Shown: positions 52,696-63,680 of the stretch, in pieces
Layout: each line of letters opens with the position of its first letter
Position numbering within the stretch: the first letter of the stretch is position 1
Source of the DNA: Pegea sp. RAD2-039
Taxonomy: Eukaryota; Chordata; Thaliacea; Salpida; Salpidae
DNA: 64,000 nt
Direction: 5' to 3'
Assembly: GCA_034620365.1 (NCBI GenBank)
Contig: JAQGEQ010000048.1
Coordinates: 186,001 to 250,000, forward strand
Made by a program: the position numbers and the translations under genes
Notes under the pieces: generated by a model
What the model was told of the DNA's origin: nothing
Seen by the model: the letters and a program-made list of their open reading frames with translations, nothing else
Databases searched by the model: none

Positions 52696-53115
52696 TCAAC
52701 AACTTATTCAATCTTCAATAAGCTCACTTCTACAAGTTCTTCCTCAAGTTCTTCCAGATCTTCCAGCTCTTCAACTCTTATCATTTGCTGCGTGCTCTTC
52801 ATCTTCATTTTACTCATTGTTCTGCTCTTTTGTCGCCTGAAAAGACGACGGGACACTTCGAAATCACGCGAACAAATGTTACAAAGTGGATCGTATCGTA
52901 GAGGAGCTTCGGTTGTATTTGAGAATGATTTGAAATCAGATCGGAAAAAGATCGGTTCCCAAATACTTTTCTATGGGTCATCTGAGACGCTTCATCCGAC
53001 CAGAAAGCGATCTTCAATCACTGATATAACAGCTGGTGGTCCTGAGATTCAAAGACCCCCGCCTCCACCTTACCTGCTCAGACCCCTAACTGCCATTAGG
53101 GATGGCTTGTCGTGA
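49908..53115 (+). CDS. DAG1: Dystroglycan, 5 coding exons
   Basis: Laminin-to-dystrophin transmembrane receptor. Exons 49908-50066, 50541-51440, 51490-52302, 52354-52571 and 52623-53115 give 860 residues (human 895). A signal peptide lies at about residues 5-25. The first cadherin-like unit has AGVKEISNLPDWLVHHHSRL, matching the human AGKEALPSWLHW...TLEGLP. A Cys-initiated S6-like domain follows (about 117-215), then a furin-type RSKR at 245-248. A second cadherin-like unit is at about 284-375, and a third candidate at about 536-600. The SEA-like region ends in the Cys673/Cys715 pair. The membrane helix is 749-767, followed by basic residues, GASVVFENDL as in human GVPIIFADEL, and a WW-binding PPPPPY at 842-847. 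The Gly-Ser autocleavage site seems absent. The mucin region is very short. The first exon was chosen over an open upstream extension because it restores the conserved domain. Confidence 0.93.
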
Positions 53116-54589
53116 TTTATCATTTTGCAAAAGTTTGGCCAATACACAAATTGGCTTCAAACCAAATTGGGTTTTGTGCCAGGTTTGTGTGTGATAGATC
53201 CAACCTTTTGTCGTGGTGTTTACATTTTTCATCAGTTTTTTAAACTATTTTCTTTTTTTTTTGTTTTCTACAATTGTTTACTACAACACCAAGTGATGTT
53301 GTTTGTTTTAAAGCTTTTGTTTTCTCTGCAATTTCCTTTTTATAAAATCGGAAATGTTCTTGTGAATATTGAAAAATGGTTTTCTAACTTTTATGAATAA
53401 TTAATATTCCCAACAAATTTAATCCGACTTTTTTATACATAAATATAATTTCAAATGAGATTATAGTAAACTTTTGAGTTAAAGTTTGGACAAATTTGTT
53501 GACAATTTTTGGTGAATAATGGAATTATTTCAAAAGTTTATTTTCTTTGAGCTATGAGTGTTTCTACAAGAACTTAGTAACACAGAATAAAAATATTTCA
53601 AAAGTTTCCTTTAAATTTTATTTATTATAATTTCTTAAACTTTAAATATTGAAGTAGTAACCTTCAACATTAGCGAAAATCACAGGTATGTTTTCATGTT
53701 GAAATTATAATCCCTGGTGGGAATAAATTTAGCAGTAAAAAAATCTGGTAAATTAGAAAAAAACTCCTCGAGTAATATCAAATATTTCTTAAAAAGATAT
53801 TCAAAAAATAGTTAAAAGTTTGTTTCACAATGTACTCTTTATCCTAAATTCAATATTATTGACACAAAATAAACCCGGTTCTAGCTGTCAACAGCAAAAA
53901 TGTTGTTAGCTAAAAATAATTGTTTAATTTTAGTTACAAACATCCAGTGACATTTATTTAGTTATAAAAGGTCAGTAGTTAGACTTTAGGATTTTAAATA
54001 TCGCAAAAAACCTCTAATTATATTACACTAAATCAAATCAGTTAAAAAACAAGGTTGGCTAAGATAACAAATCTTTCATCAAAGAATGTATAAGATGAAA
54101 ATAAAATAAGATCTTTACTATCATTAAAAAAGCAGATTTTGGATGAATTGCGTGAATAATTGAAATGTTTATAAGAGAAAATTTGATCTGACATCTAGAT
54201 GCTTCAAACAAAATGAAGCAATTTGAAACTTAACATGAGAACTAAGAGAAATGGAATATCGTATAAATAAAATTAGAAAAAAGGTTTATGTAAAAGTAGA
54301 AAAAGAATGATTTTAAGTTTTAAAAATCAAAACATTTTTCCAGAAACAGAACAAATGTTTTTTAAAGCAAACTGGAGCCACGAAAAAGTTAAAGATGTTT
54401 CGATATCATCACCAAATTTGTTCATCATCAATTCATTTGCTAACTTATTTCTTCTTCTATTTTTTTTGTGTCACAAAATATTGTTTCTAAATTCTAATTT
54501 ATTAAAAGCTCTAAAAAGACAACTTAAGATTGCAAGTTAATGATTTATTAGAAACAACAAATTGACTATCCAATAAAGTAAACGAATCT
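53116..54589. other. Spacer between convergent DAG1 and PTCD3
   Basis: It holds the 3' ends of both genes. No further gene seen. The open frames 53125-53400 and 54307-54540 are low-complexity with no family resemblance. AATAAA on the minus strand at 54543-54548 could serve PTCD3. Confidence 0.4.
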
Positions 54590-57500
54590 TCAAACATCTT
54601 TCGATGTCTTTATTGATGATCGAATCTTTTCCAACATCTGTATCAGCAAAGATTAACTGAAGATCAATCTTGATTAATCTTTTATTCTTACCTGAGTAAT
54701 CGCAGTGCTCTTTAAGGATAAATCCTCACAAATTTGCAGTGATTTTGGAGACAGTCTAAGAAATTTTAAGATGAAATAAAAGAAGAAATTAAGAAGAACA
54801 ATTCACTTGATGGAGATCTTCTTATTTGCAAACATTAATAAAGTGTTTCTGATCTCTCGTTTGTCATTACTTCTGATAATTATCTCCAAGCAAGAACTAA
54901 ATATCTCACTTTCAATACTAAGCATAAAAACGATCAGTTAGATGAAGCTTCGCTCGTTGCTAAGTTACCTTCGAGTATAATCTTTGCGTGAGATCAAGAA
55001 CTCGGGATGAATAGTCTGCATAAGAGCGATATTTTTCATTTGAGTTTGTGTATCATTATCCATTTTATGCCAAATTTTCAAAACATAATCCAACCATTCA
55101 AGCGAAATTCTGTGTACGCCATTTATTTCTGGAGAAATGCAGACAACAATTTCCAAAGATGTTGTGAGATTCCCACTTACCAAGAAGGATTAATGGCAGG
55201 TATTCAAAAGCTTCATACTTCTTAATTGCTTGGAAGAAGAGCCGGATCATTCTCATGTTAAGAATGATTCTCTGTATAAATTGATGAAGTTTGAGTATGA
55301 AAGATTTAGAAAGAAAATTGGAACTGACGTTAGGTGAGAGAAGAGACCGGACTTGCCAAATACTTGTCATGGAATCGTGTTTCAAAATATTTGTCATGTA
55401 AGTTTCACTGTGAAGTAAATCAACATCACACAAAGAAGAAGAAGATCATGAAACTTACTAAAATCTTCTTTCAAGATATAAATTCTTCATCAATTTGTGT
55501 TTGGTTGTTGTCGTGACGATTTGAAAAACTCTCTTGGCACGATCAAGGTCATTCTTACCACCCAACAAGAACATTATCTCAGAAAAAGAGGTAACTAACA
55601 AGCAAAAAGATGTCGAAGGTCTTAGGGATGAAAGCTGATAACTTACCATCAAGAACTGATTGATATTCCAAGTCGAGATCTTCTAATAATCCTAGAATAT
55701 GATCTACTTTTAAATCTCGGTCAACTTTATCATTGAGGACTTTCTTGAGGAAGCAGCTAAGAAGATGTACGCTCATCTCTAAAAAGAACGAATCTAATAT
55801 TTACAATCACGTGACTTTGCGCTCACCAACTCCAGTTGCTTTCATCTCATTTTCAATTTTAGTCATCTTTTCAACGAAATCATCAAGATCTTGAGATCTG
55901 TGACAGAATCTTTTGATGACGGCAGAAAAGGTCTCTTGATCAGGAACAATTTTGTTTTTGTTCATCTCATTACAGATGAGCTTTAAATGAAAGAAAAAAT
56001 CAATTCTAAAAAGATCTTTTAGATTGATACTTACATTAAACAGTTTCCAGTCGTTAATACCTATCGATAACAATTTGTTGGAAGTCTGTAAGTTGGCTTT
56101 GAAATTGTTGGGGAGCATCTGATCCCGGTAAACTTCAACAGCTTTATCAACTTCATCTATCTGTGAAAAATTTAAAAGTTGTGATCTTTATAAAAAGAGT
56201 TTTTATCAAAAACACACTTGAAGAAGTACTTGAAGATATACATTAAAATGATCTTCAGTTGGTTCTTTTATGCATGAGAAGACTTGATGTAATAATCGGC
56301 TCTTTACATCTTTCGTAGTCTCTAACTTCCGTAAATACTGAAGATAATAAACCCTTGAGTCTTCTAATCAGTTTACAAAATGACAATAACTCACATTACT
56401 TGCTTCTTTTTGCATTTTTTCATGAAATTCTGGACTTGAGCGATAAAAAGCCAAATAAGCAAATAAACGATTAGTAACAGCGAGAGGGACATCATCTTTA
56501 GCTCTGAGGAACAATTCTGCAGCCAACATCATCTACATAGACATAAGTTGATGAGGTTTAAATGATAAGTTGCTGACAACAAACCTTATTTTGATCTAGA
56601 GCTTTGACGATATCATCAATAGGACCTTGTGATTCGACCGACTCAGCAACATCAGATGAAGACTCATGAAGAGCTGGACTTTGACCAGAACCTAGCCAAA
56701 GATCAACTTCATCACTATCCCAAGAGTCTTGCAACAGATTGGGAAAAGAAGAAATGACATGCTCCGCCGCTTCAAGTCCTTTACTGGAATTTTACAAATA
56801 AAAATCACCACAGAAATACCATCAACAAGAAGCAAACCTCCTGTAAGCCATTCGCTTTTCTAAAGGCATCATCTGAAAGTGAGGTGATGACAAGTCCTGG
56901 TAGGTAGGTGATATGGATGGACCAGTCAAAGAATCCATTACTTCTAATATAGCTGTTGGACTCCTATTAATCAATCATAATCATTAAAATAATTATAATT
57001 AGATCAAAATTCACCATTTCTTTGCGGCTGGTAAGGTGATATCTTGCTCTAAACTCTTCTTAATCATTTCCTTTGGATCAAAAGTGGAATATTTGTGACC
57101 CAAACATCTTATGGTACAAGAGGAAAGAAGTTTACTGAAAATGAAAAACTTTCATTAAATCATAATTTTGAAAAAAAAAATTTGTAAATTTTAAATAATC
57201 AGACAAACTTAGAAACATTTAAATCAATTAATTTCTTCTCAAATTAACTTTTTAATTCTTAGAGTAATCATTATATACTGGATAGTTCATTATATTAGCT
57301 TATATCCTAGAATTCTAATAAATAATATTTAAACTGATAATAAAGAATTATAAATGAAACCAATAATTTTCACAAATTAAATCATTTAATATTTTTATCA
57401 ATTTGAAACAAAATACAATTTTTGAGGTAAAAAGTTTAATATTTTGAAAAATAGAAAGGTTAAAATCTGATATTATTTTAATACAATGTTTGTTGATTTT

Positions 57501-57734
57501 AAATAGTTGTTAGTTTAGAAAGAATTATGAGATTTTTTCCTAGAATAAAATATCTATCTATTAATCAAGATTACACATTTTTGTTAAAGAAAAATCCTTT
57601 AGTTGACCAAAAATTAAAAGTACTAACATCTTTTATACATATAACATGCAAGGTTAATATATCAGCAAAACTGTTTGCAGTAATTTACACAAAACAACTT
57701 ACTTGATAACAGATTTTTTATTCCAAACTAACAT
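54590..57734 (-). CDS. PTCD3: Mitoribosomal PPR protein PTCD3 (mS39), 15 exons
   Basis: Pentatricopeptide-repeat protein of the mitochondrial small ribosomal subunit near the mRNA entry. Exons on the minus strand: 57734-57703, 57134-57015, 56963-56838, 56783-56585, 56532-56395, 56337-56218, 56160-56035, 55980-55827, 55778-55647, 55594-55459, 55407-55181, 55128-54969, 54917-54807, 54755-54692 and 54637-54590, giving 630 residues (human 689). The start exon encodes MLVWNKKSVI, a presequence. Conserved context is DITLPAAKKWSPTAILEVMD, MPLEKRMAYRRSKGLEAAEH and VISSFPNLLQD, plus PPR-like helix pairs such as NKIVPDQETFSAVIKRFC. An alternative acceptor at about 54650 would give a longer last exon with a hydrophobic tail; the shorter one fits better. 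Confidence 0.9.
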
Positions 57735-59977
57735 AATAATTGTATCGATAGAACTTTAGTAAATATAAATAAATTTGTTAAAATTTGATATAAATAATGA
57801 TCATATCAAATTATCAGACATAATATTAGTAGTTTGAAATATTGTTGGAGGTTATGAAACAAAATGGCTTTTGTAAGTTTACTACTAAAACTTTGTAAGA
57901 ACATTTAAGTGGTAATTTATAAACTGTAAAAAAGTTCAGTTTAATACATGAGACCATTTATCTTTTAATCAAATTTTTACCTAAATTAATCTTTTTCATG
58001 TCGTTCAATAATAACAATGATTATAACAATTCTAAATGAACAACTCAAAACTGCTTGATTTTTTGACAAAAGCTATTAACTTCAGAGAAAATAACAAGCC
58101 TGAAAACAGCTGATCGAATTAAGCAAATTGATAATCATGAATCCTTTTCAACGTTTAATTTATTAAAAATTACTTGAAATATTGCCTTTCATTTATAGCT
58201 TGCTCTTATTATGTTTGGATTTGTTTAGTTTCCATAAAACTTAATACCTTCAGTAAAAGGATTTTAGCATTAAATAGTTCAAGCCTCACCATGAGAATGA
58301 AAAAAATAAAGTTGAACACTTTAGCCTGTATAAGCTCTTCGACCAATAATACTAAACTAATAAAAACTTAGAGACAACACATAGGTGTTAGGAAGGCGTA
58401 TATCAGCTTTTATAAATACTTATACATATTTTTTACAAACGTCTAGTAGAGAATGAGCCTTGGGTTTGCAATTATTGACCACTAAAACATCAAAAACAAA
58501 CCAATGGATATATTATGCACTTAATTTACACCTCAAGGTTCATCTCAAGGATGAGGCCTGCGCCATATTTAAACTTTCTAAAACAACTGAAAAATTTAAT
58601 TCGGAGTTTTTACAAATCTACATATTTACTTATAAGAAAATCATTTTTACCATTTGATAATATTTCTGAAAAATTCATTAAACTTTTGAACTTTTATTAA
58701 GGTAAAATTTATTTTATCATTTTCGTTAATTTTTAAGACTTGGTTATATTAAAAAGAAAGTTATTTGATAAAATTTGATTGACGACTGATAAAAAATAAT
58801 TGGAGAATATTTTTGTGGTTAACCAGAATTAGCTTCAAAAATGTTTTTTTATAATTTATATACAATATATTCTGTATACTATAAACTTTAGTAAACACGA
58901 AAGTTAGTTCAGCCTTTTATTCAAGGTTAGCATCAAAATTTTTTCAAACCATTTATTTTTAGTCTTCATGATTCACATCTTTGAAAGATTAACCTCTACT
59001 TTAGTGGATGTTTTTAAAAGCTAATTTCTAAACAATCTTTTTTTAATAATATTTTTACGCTATTATTATTTCTTTGTCATGATCGCATTCAATATTTATA
59101 ATCTCGTCAAATAACCTGCTTTTTCATCATTTCAATTTTGATTTTATAAAGCAATACTCTTTAGACTATTGATGTTTCAATTACTTATGATGCAAGATCT
59201 CTTTCTACTAGAAGTTTAAGGAGTATTTAATCGATTACAGTCTGTTAATTGCTTTTTAAAGTGCTTAAAGCAAATTTGAAAAAAATTCATGAGTAATTTA
59301 TGAACACTTATTTTCTTTGTAATATGATTCTTTGTTGTATGATTATATGAGGAATATTTATCCTTTTACATTTTGTAAGTTCTAAAAACTTTTGTTTTTA
59401 ATACTTTTTGTTTTAACATTTATTTGTTTAATTTTACAAATTAACAACGTTATTCTTATTTCTTTATTTTTTACCAATCAATAGTGTTTTTCCTAAACAA
59501 AATCTTAATATTTTCTTTATAATTAGAGTTGATACTAAGTTAAAATCGTTTTAGACCATTCCTGATAATTTACAATTTTGATATATAGTTATATTAAGTA
59601 ACAACTATTTTTGACTTATACTTAATTAATAACTAAACAGTCTGATTATCTTTAATAACTAAACAGTCTGATTATAAATTGATAAAATCGGTTGCAGCAA
59701 TCAAATTGTTTATTTTACATTTTAATGTTTAACATTTCTGTACTTTAATCATTTTGAATTTTGATGATTGTACTTCAATTGGTAAATGGCTTGATGTAGT
59801 TTTGTATTTGCTTTAAACTGAAACAATTTACAGACTAATCACAAACTTCATTAGTAAACAATATGCTCGATATAAATTGCTGATTGTAGACTAATAATCA
59901 TTTGTTCTCAGACACCTTCAGTATCAGTAATAGTTTGTGTTAACTTATTGTTTAATAAATAATATTCTTTCTGATAG
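57735..59977. other. AT-rich divergent spacer between PTCD3 and the Gla gene
   Basis: No supportable gene. The overlapping open frames at 58460-58700 are slightly GC-richer than the surroundings but show no domain. An acceptor-like attctttctgatag ends the stretch at 59977. Promoters of both genes should lie here. Confidence 0.4.
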
Positions 59978-60000
59978 GTTTGTAAAATCACAACTAAATA

Positions 60001-62841
60001 AATGAAACTTTTATTATTTATTACCGCGGCATTTCTCGTAGCAAACACTTATGCAGGTAAACTTATTTATTGAAAATAAGCATAGATTATTTGAATAATT
60101 GTCATTCTAATAATATTTGTTTGTTTTAAAAAGTTAAAACTAAATTGAAAATAAAATAGATAATTAGTATTATCATCATAACTTTCTTATTAGTACTTTT
60201 CCCTAAAATCTATTTTTTTTCTTAAGTATTTCTTCAAAAAGAAGAAGCATCTCAAGTGTTGAACCGAAATAAAAGAGCAAACTCCGGATTTGAGGAGTTT
60301 GCGGAGGGAAATTTGGAGAGAGAATGTTTTGAAGAACAATGTGATTATGAAGAAGCTCATGAAGTTTTTGAAGATGACCAACAAACGGTTAGTTAATTAT
60401 AACTTTGAACTTTTTGATTTTAGGACATAAAATAATGAATAATTAAACAAGTTCATAGCTAATAATTACTTAAATCAATATCTAAATAATTTAAAATTAT
60501 AGAGCTTCAATGGCTATCTTTAAAATCGATTTTTTAATGGGCAAAGTAAAAGATCTATAAATTAGATTTGTAAAATTCTTAATGAGACAAAATGTATTTT
60601 TGCTATAAAGTTTTCTCTAATTAATTTATGCTTTTACGAAAAATGATACCTAATGAGTAAAAAACAGTTTTATACTGATTTTACATACATTTAAATCAAT
60701 TACTAAAATGGATTTACAAAGTATATGTGTTAAAATAAAGATGTTTCCAATTATCATTTGAATTAAAAGATTCTAATTTCATAAGTGATTTATCTTTTTT
60801 ATTTTTAATAATTTTAAAATCATTTGCATATACTTTCAACTTAATTATATATAATAGGTATTATTTCTATCTCTCTCTTAGCGAAAGGGACCCTTCTTCG
60901 CGCTTATTGTGATAAATAAACAAAATAACCAAAACTAGTTTGTTAAAATATTCTATAAAATATCATAAAGTATTAAAGTAAAGATTAATTAAACTAGACA
61001 GTATTTTTCAATTAATCTTACTCTTATTATAAATTGACTTTTTGTAATTATTTACAGGAAAAATTTTGGCAAACTGTTACAAGTAAGAAAGATTAGTTTC
61101 AACTGAATTAACTTTTTACATAGAAGCATAAAAATGTTGAATAATTAGGAGTTTGAGTTACGTTAAATTATTGTTTACCATAATTGTATCATATATACAA
61201 TTTATCCATCTGTGTAATGAAGCGGTTACCACGCTTGCCTAGAGAAGTTTGAACCTCATAGGCAGTTCTTCAGTGTCGTTCTGACAGCTCCTGTGACATC
61301 AGCTAGACGCTGCCTAACCTTATTGTCGTGGAGAGTGGAATCCTGCTACATAGGCAATAACTGGATTTCCATAATTTCTGCCCTGGTATATAAGCATGGT
61401 CGTTCTCAGTCAAAGCAGGCCAATATATATATACAATCTAAAGATTAATTATAGAAATTAATTCAACTCATTTACCCTGTAAAAGACCCTTTGTTAAGAC
61501 TAGAAGACTAGCTTAAAATAAAAAAACATATATCCTAAAATGGCATAAACTTTATTTAAATAATACAAAAGTTAATTTTTAAAATAAGTTTACTGCACTG
61601 CAAATTGCAAAAATAGTAAATTGATTTTCAGTTTGTTTAATTAGTCAAAACAGTTTGATTAGGTTATTTACCGGATAAGTTTTATTTATTTGTTTTAACA
61701 GATCAATGTCGTTCGAACCCATGCTCTGAGCCTGGTACCAGTTCTTGTGTGAATATTTACCATAATTTTGTTTGCTTATGCAAACCTGGGTTCACTGGAA
61801 AAACTTGCGAAATAGGTGAGAAGTCTTGAAGCTATGATAAAGCTTAAATATGACTCAGTCTAGTCAAAGCAGTACTTATCTTTAGCGTTTTTTTAATTGA
61901 GATGAAAAATTGAAAGGAAAAAGATTCAGGTTACCTAATATATCCAGATTTTTAATTAGCTTGAAAGTTTAGGCAAGGCTAACATGAACATTTTTCAGAA
62001 ATTGATTTTTGTGCTGAACAACCTTGTGTAAATGGAGCTTGCTTTAATGACGCGCCATCATATCGTTGTGTTTGTGAACCTGGCTATACAGGCAAACACT
62101 GCAACTTTGGTAAGATTCAAAAATAGTTGATTACACCAAAATTATTCTTGTAAAGAACCATAGAATCCCACCACTGTTGATAAACACCTCCTAAAATTGT
62201 CACTCATTCTTCTCACAGATGTAGATGAATGTAAGGTTAATGACAATTTGTGCAAAAATAAGGGTGTTTGTACCAATACAGATGGCTCATATAACTGCCA
62301 TTGTGCACCTGGCTGGACTGGGAAGCAATGCAGTCAAGGTTCATACACTGAATTTGTATTTTTGATTTAGTTCTAAAACTAGATACAACTAGTGGTCAGT
62401 GAAGTTGTAATTGCTGATGTTGAAACTATTTGATTTAGATGTAGATGAATGTCAGGAAAGCGACCCTTGTCATAACAGTGCTACTTGCATCAATCTAGCT
62501 GGATCATATAAATGTAAATGCAAGCCTGGCTGGACTGGTCAAACATGTAGTATAGGTACTAATTCAAAACTTATCAGTTTTCAAACAAACTTTTAGAAAT
62601 TATTTAGTTAGAACAGAACGCAGGAAAATATCTTGACTGAGTTATGTATTAAACTGAACGAATAAAAGAAGTTAGTTTTATAAAATCACTTGAACTAAAT
62701 ATATAATTTGTTTTTTCAGATATTGACGAATGTAGCTTTGGATATTGTCCTTATGGTTCAACCTGTGTTGATGGGCATAATTCATTCTCTTGTTTGTGCG
62801 CAGATAAAGGCTGTGAAAATTTCCAACAAGAAAGTCCTTAA
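60001..62841 (+). CDS. Secreted Gla-domain protein with five EGF modules, 8 exons
   Basis: Exons 60001-60055, 60227-60387, 61058-61082, 61702-61815, 61999-62109, 62219-62338, 62439-62555 and 62720-62841 give 274 residues. There is a signal peptide at 1-18. The propeptide (19-35) has the carboxylase docking residues Phe at -16, Ala at -10 and Leu at -6, and ends in the furin-type site RNKR. The Gla domain (36-80) has [17 protein letters not shown], i.e. the C-x4-C loop and the full canonical series of Glu residues, and the aromatic FW. Five EGF modules follow, one per exon, all split in phase 1; modules 3, 4 and 5 start D[VI]DEC, the calcium-binding form. There is no protease, LamG or membrane segment. 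By plan it is closest to the non-catalytic half of protein S/GAS6 or of clotting proteases. Gla residues would bind calcium and phospholipid membranes. Poly(A) signal at 62885-62890. Confidence 0.93.
60870..60925 (+). mobile_element. LINE 3'-end fragment in intron 2 of the Gla gene
   Basis: GGACCCTTCTTCGCGCTTAT followed by TGTGATAAATAAACAAA resembles the end of the LINE fragment at about 39,745-39,785 (GCACCCTCTTTCACGTTTAT then TGTAATAAATTAACAAA). This suggests a heavily 5'-truncated copy of the same family. Confidence 0.45.
61211..61430 (+). mobile_element. tRNA-derived SINE in intron 3 of the Gla gene
   Basis: A GC-richer island in an AT-rich intron. Its head reads AAGCGGTTACCACGCTTGCC, then TAGAGAAG, then TTTGAACCTC. 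This is the layout of a tRNA-type pol III promoter: an A-box-like start at about 61,215-61,230 and a B-box-like GTTTGAACCTC near 61,247. An unrelated body of about 150 nt follows, and an AT-rich tail (AATATATATATA) near 61,430. It is a SINE rather than a tRNA gene because no acceptor stem closes after the B box. Confidence 0.6.
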
Positions 62842-63674
62842 TTAGTGGATCGCTTTGACATATATTAATGAAATATAATTGCTTAATAAAAGTATAATTT
62901 TTACTTATTGAGTTGATCTTCTATTTTGCCTAGTAAGGATATAAGTATTTTGAAATAAAAAAAAGTATATTTATATTAATAAAATTAGAAATCGATTAAT
63001 AAACTTTAAAACTGTTTTCATTTGTTAAAAAGAAATTAAAAAAAGAAAAAAATATGTGAATGTCTGTGGCAATTGAAAAATACTATTAACATAGAATTAC
63101 AGCTTCTGTATTTATGATTATTTTTGTTGACTGTAGCTAAATAAAAGTTTTGAATTTTCATTCACTTAAATTTTTAAATGGTTTTCAAAATGTTTATAAA
63201 AAATTTTAAATATGCAAATAAGGAAGATTACTCGTTTAAGTATCCTAATACTGAATGACACAATAAAGCTAAATAGTGACGTCATAATACTTTGTATAAG
63301 TTTTATGGCCGTTTGTAATTATTAATTATAGTCAGAAATCTTTTTGAAGACTGATCGTATATTTAATATCATTTATCTGATTTATGCTAAATTCATTTGT
63401 ATTTAAAATGAATTTAGATCGCAGCAAGCAAAAATTTATTTATAAAACATCAGAATTGAGACAAACTTCAACTGATAATCATAAAGATCAGGTATTTGTG
63501 TTTTTAAACTTTATAATGTAAACTATATAGCATATACCGTTAGTCTAAAATAGATTGGCATCTGCGCTATTACTTATATGTGTTTGCTACATGTTTTAAG
63601 AATAACTATCTAAGTATCATCGATACATATATACAATTCTTTTGTCTAAACGACCTTTCATTAAATTAAAGCAG
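62842..63674. other. Spacer after the Gla gene
   Basis: AT-rich. It contains one TGACGTCA at 63277-63284. A short frame at about 63,408-63,492 ends in a donor-like gtattt but cannot be joined in frame to the next exon, so no gene is called. Confidence 0.35.
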
Positions 63675-63680
63675 ATATAA

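Noticed and set aside
54640-54660. Longer last exon for PTCD3 using an acceptor after CTTCAG
   Set aside because: It would add a hydrophobic, low-complexity tail unlike mitoribosomal PTCD3. The acceptor at 54638 gives a short charged end and the same phase.
58460-58700. Two overlapping plus-strand ORFs of about 60 codons
   Set aside because: No start context, splice sites or family resemblance; length is not exceptional for noncoding sequence.
63408-63492. Possible exon MNLDRSKQKF... ending CAG|gtattt before the last gene
   Set aside because: All three frames of the next exon are closed by stops just before its ATG, so the two cannot be joined. It is left as noncoding.
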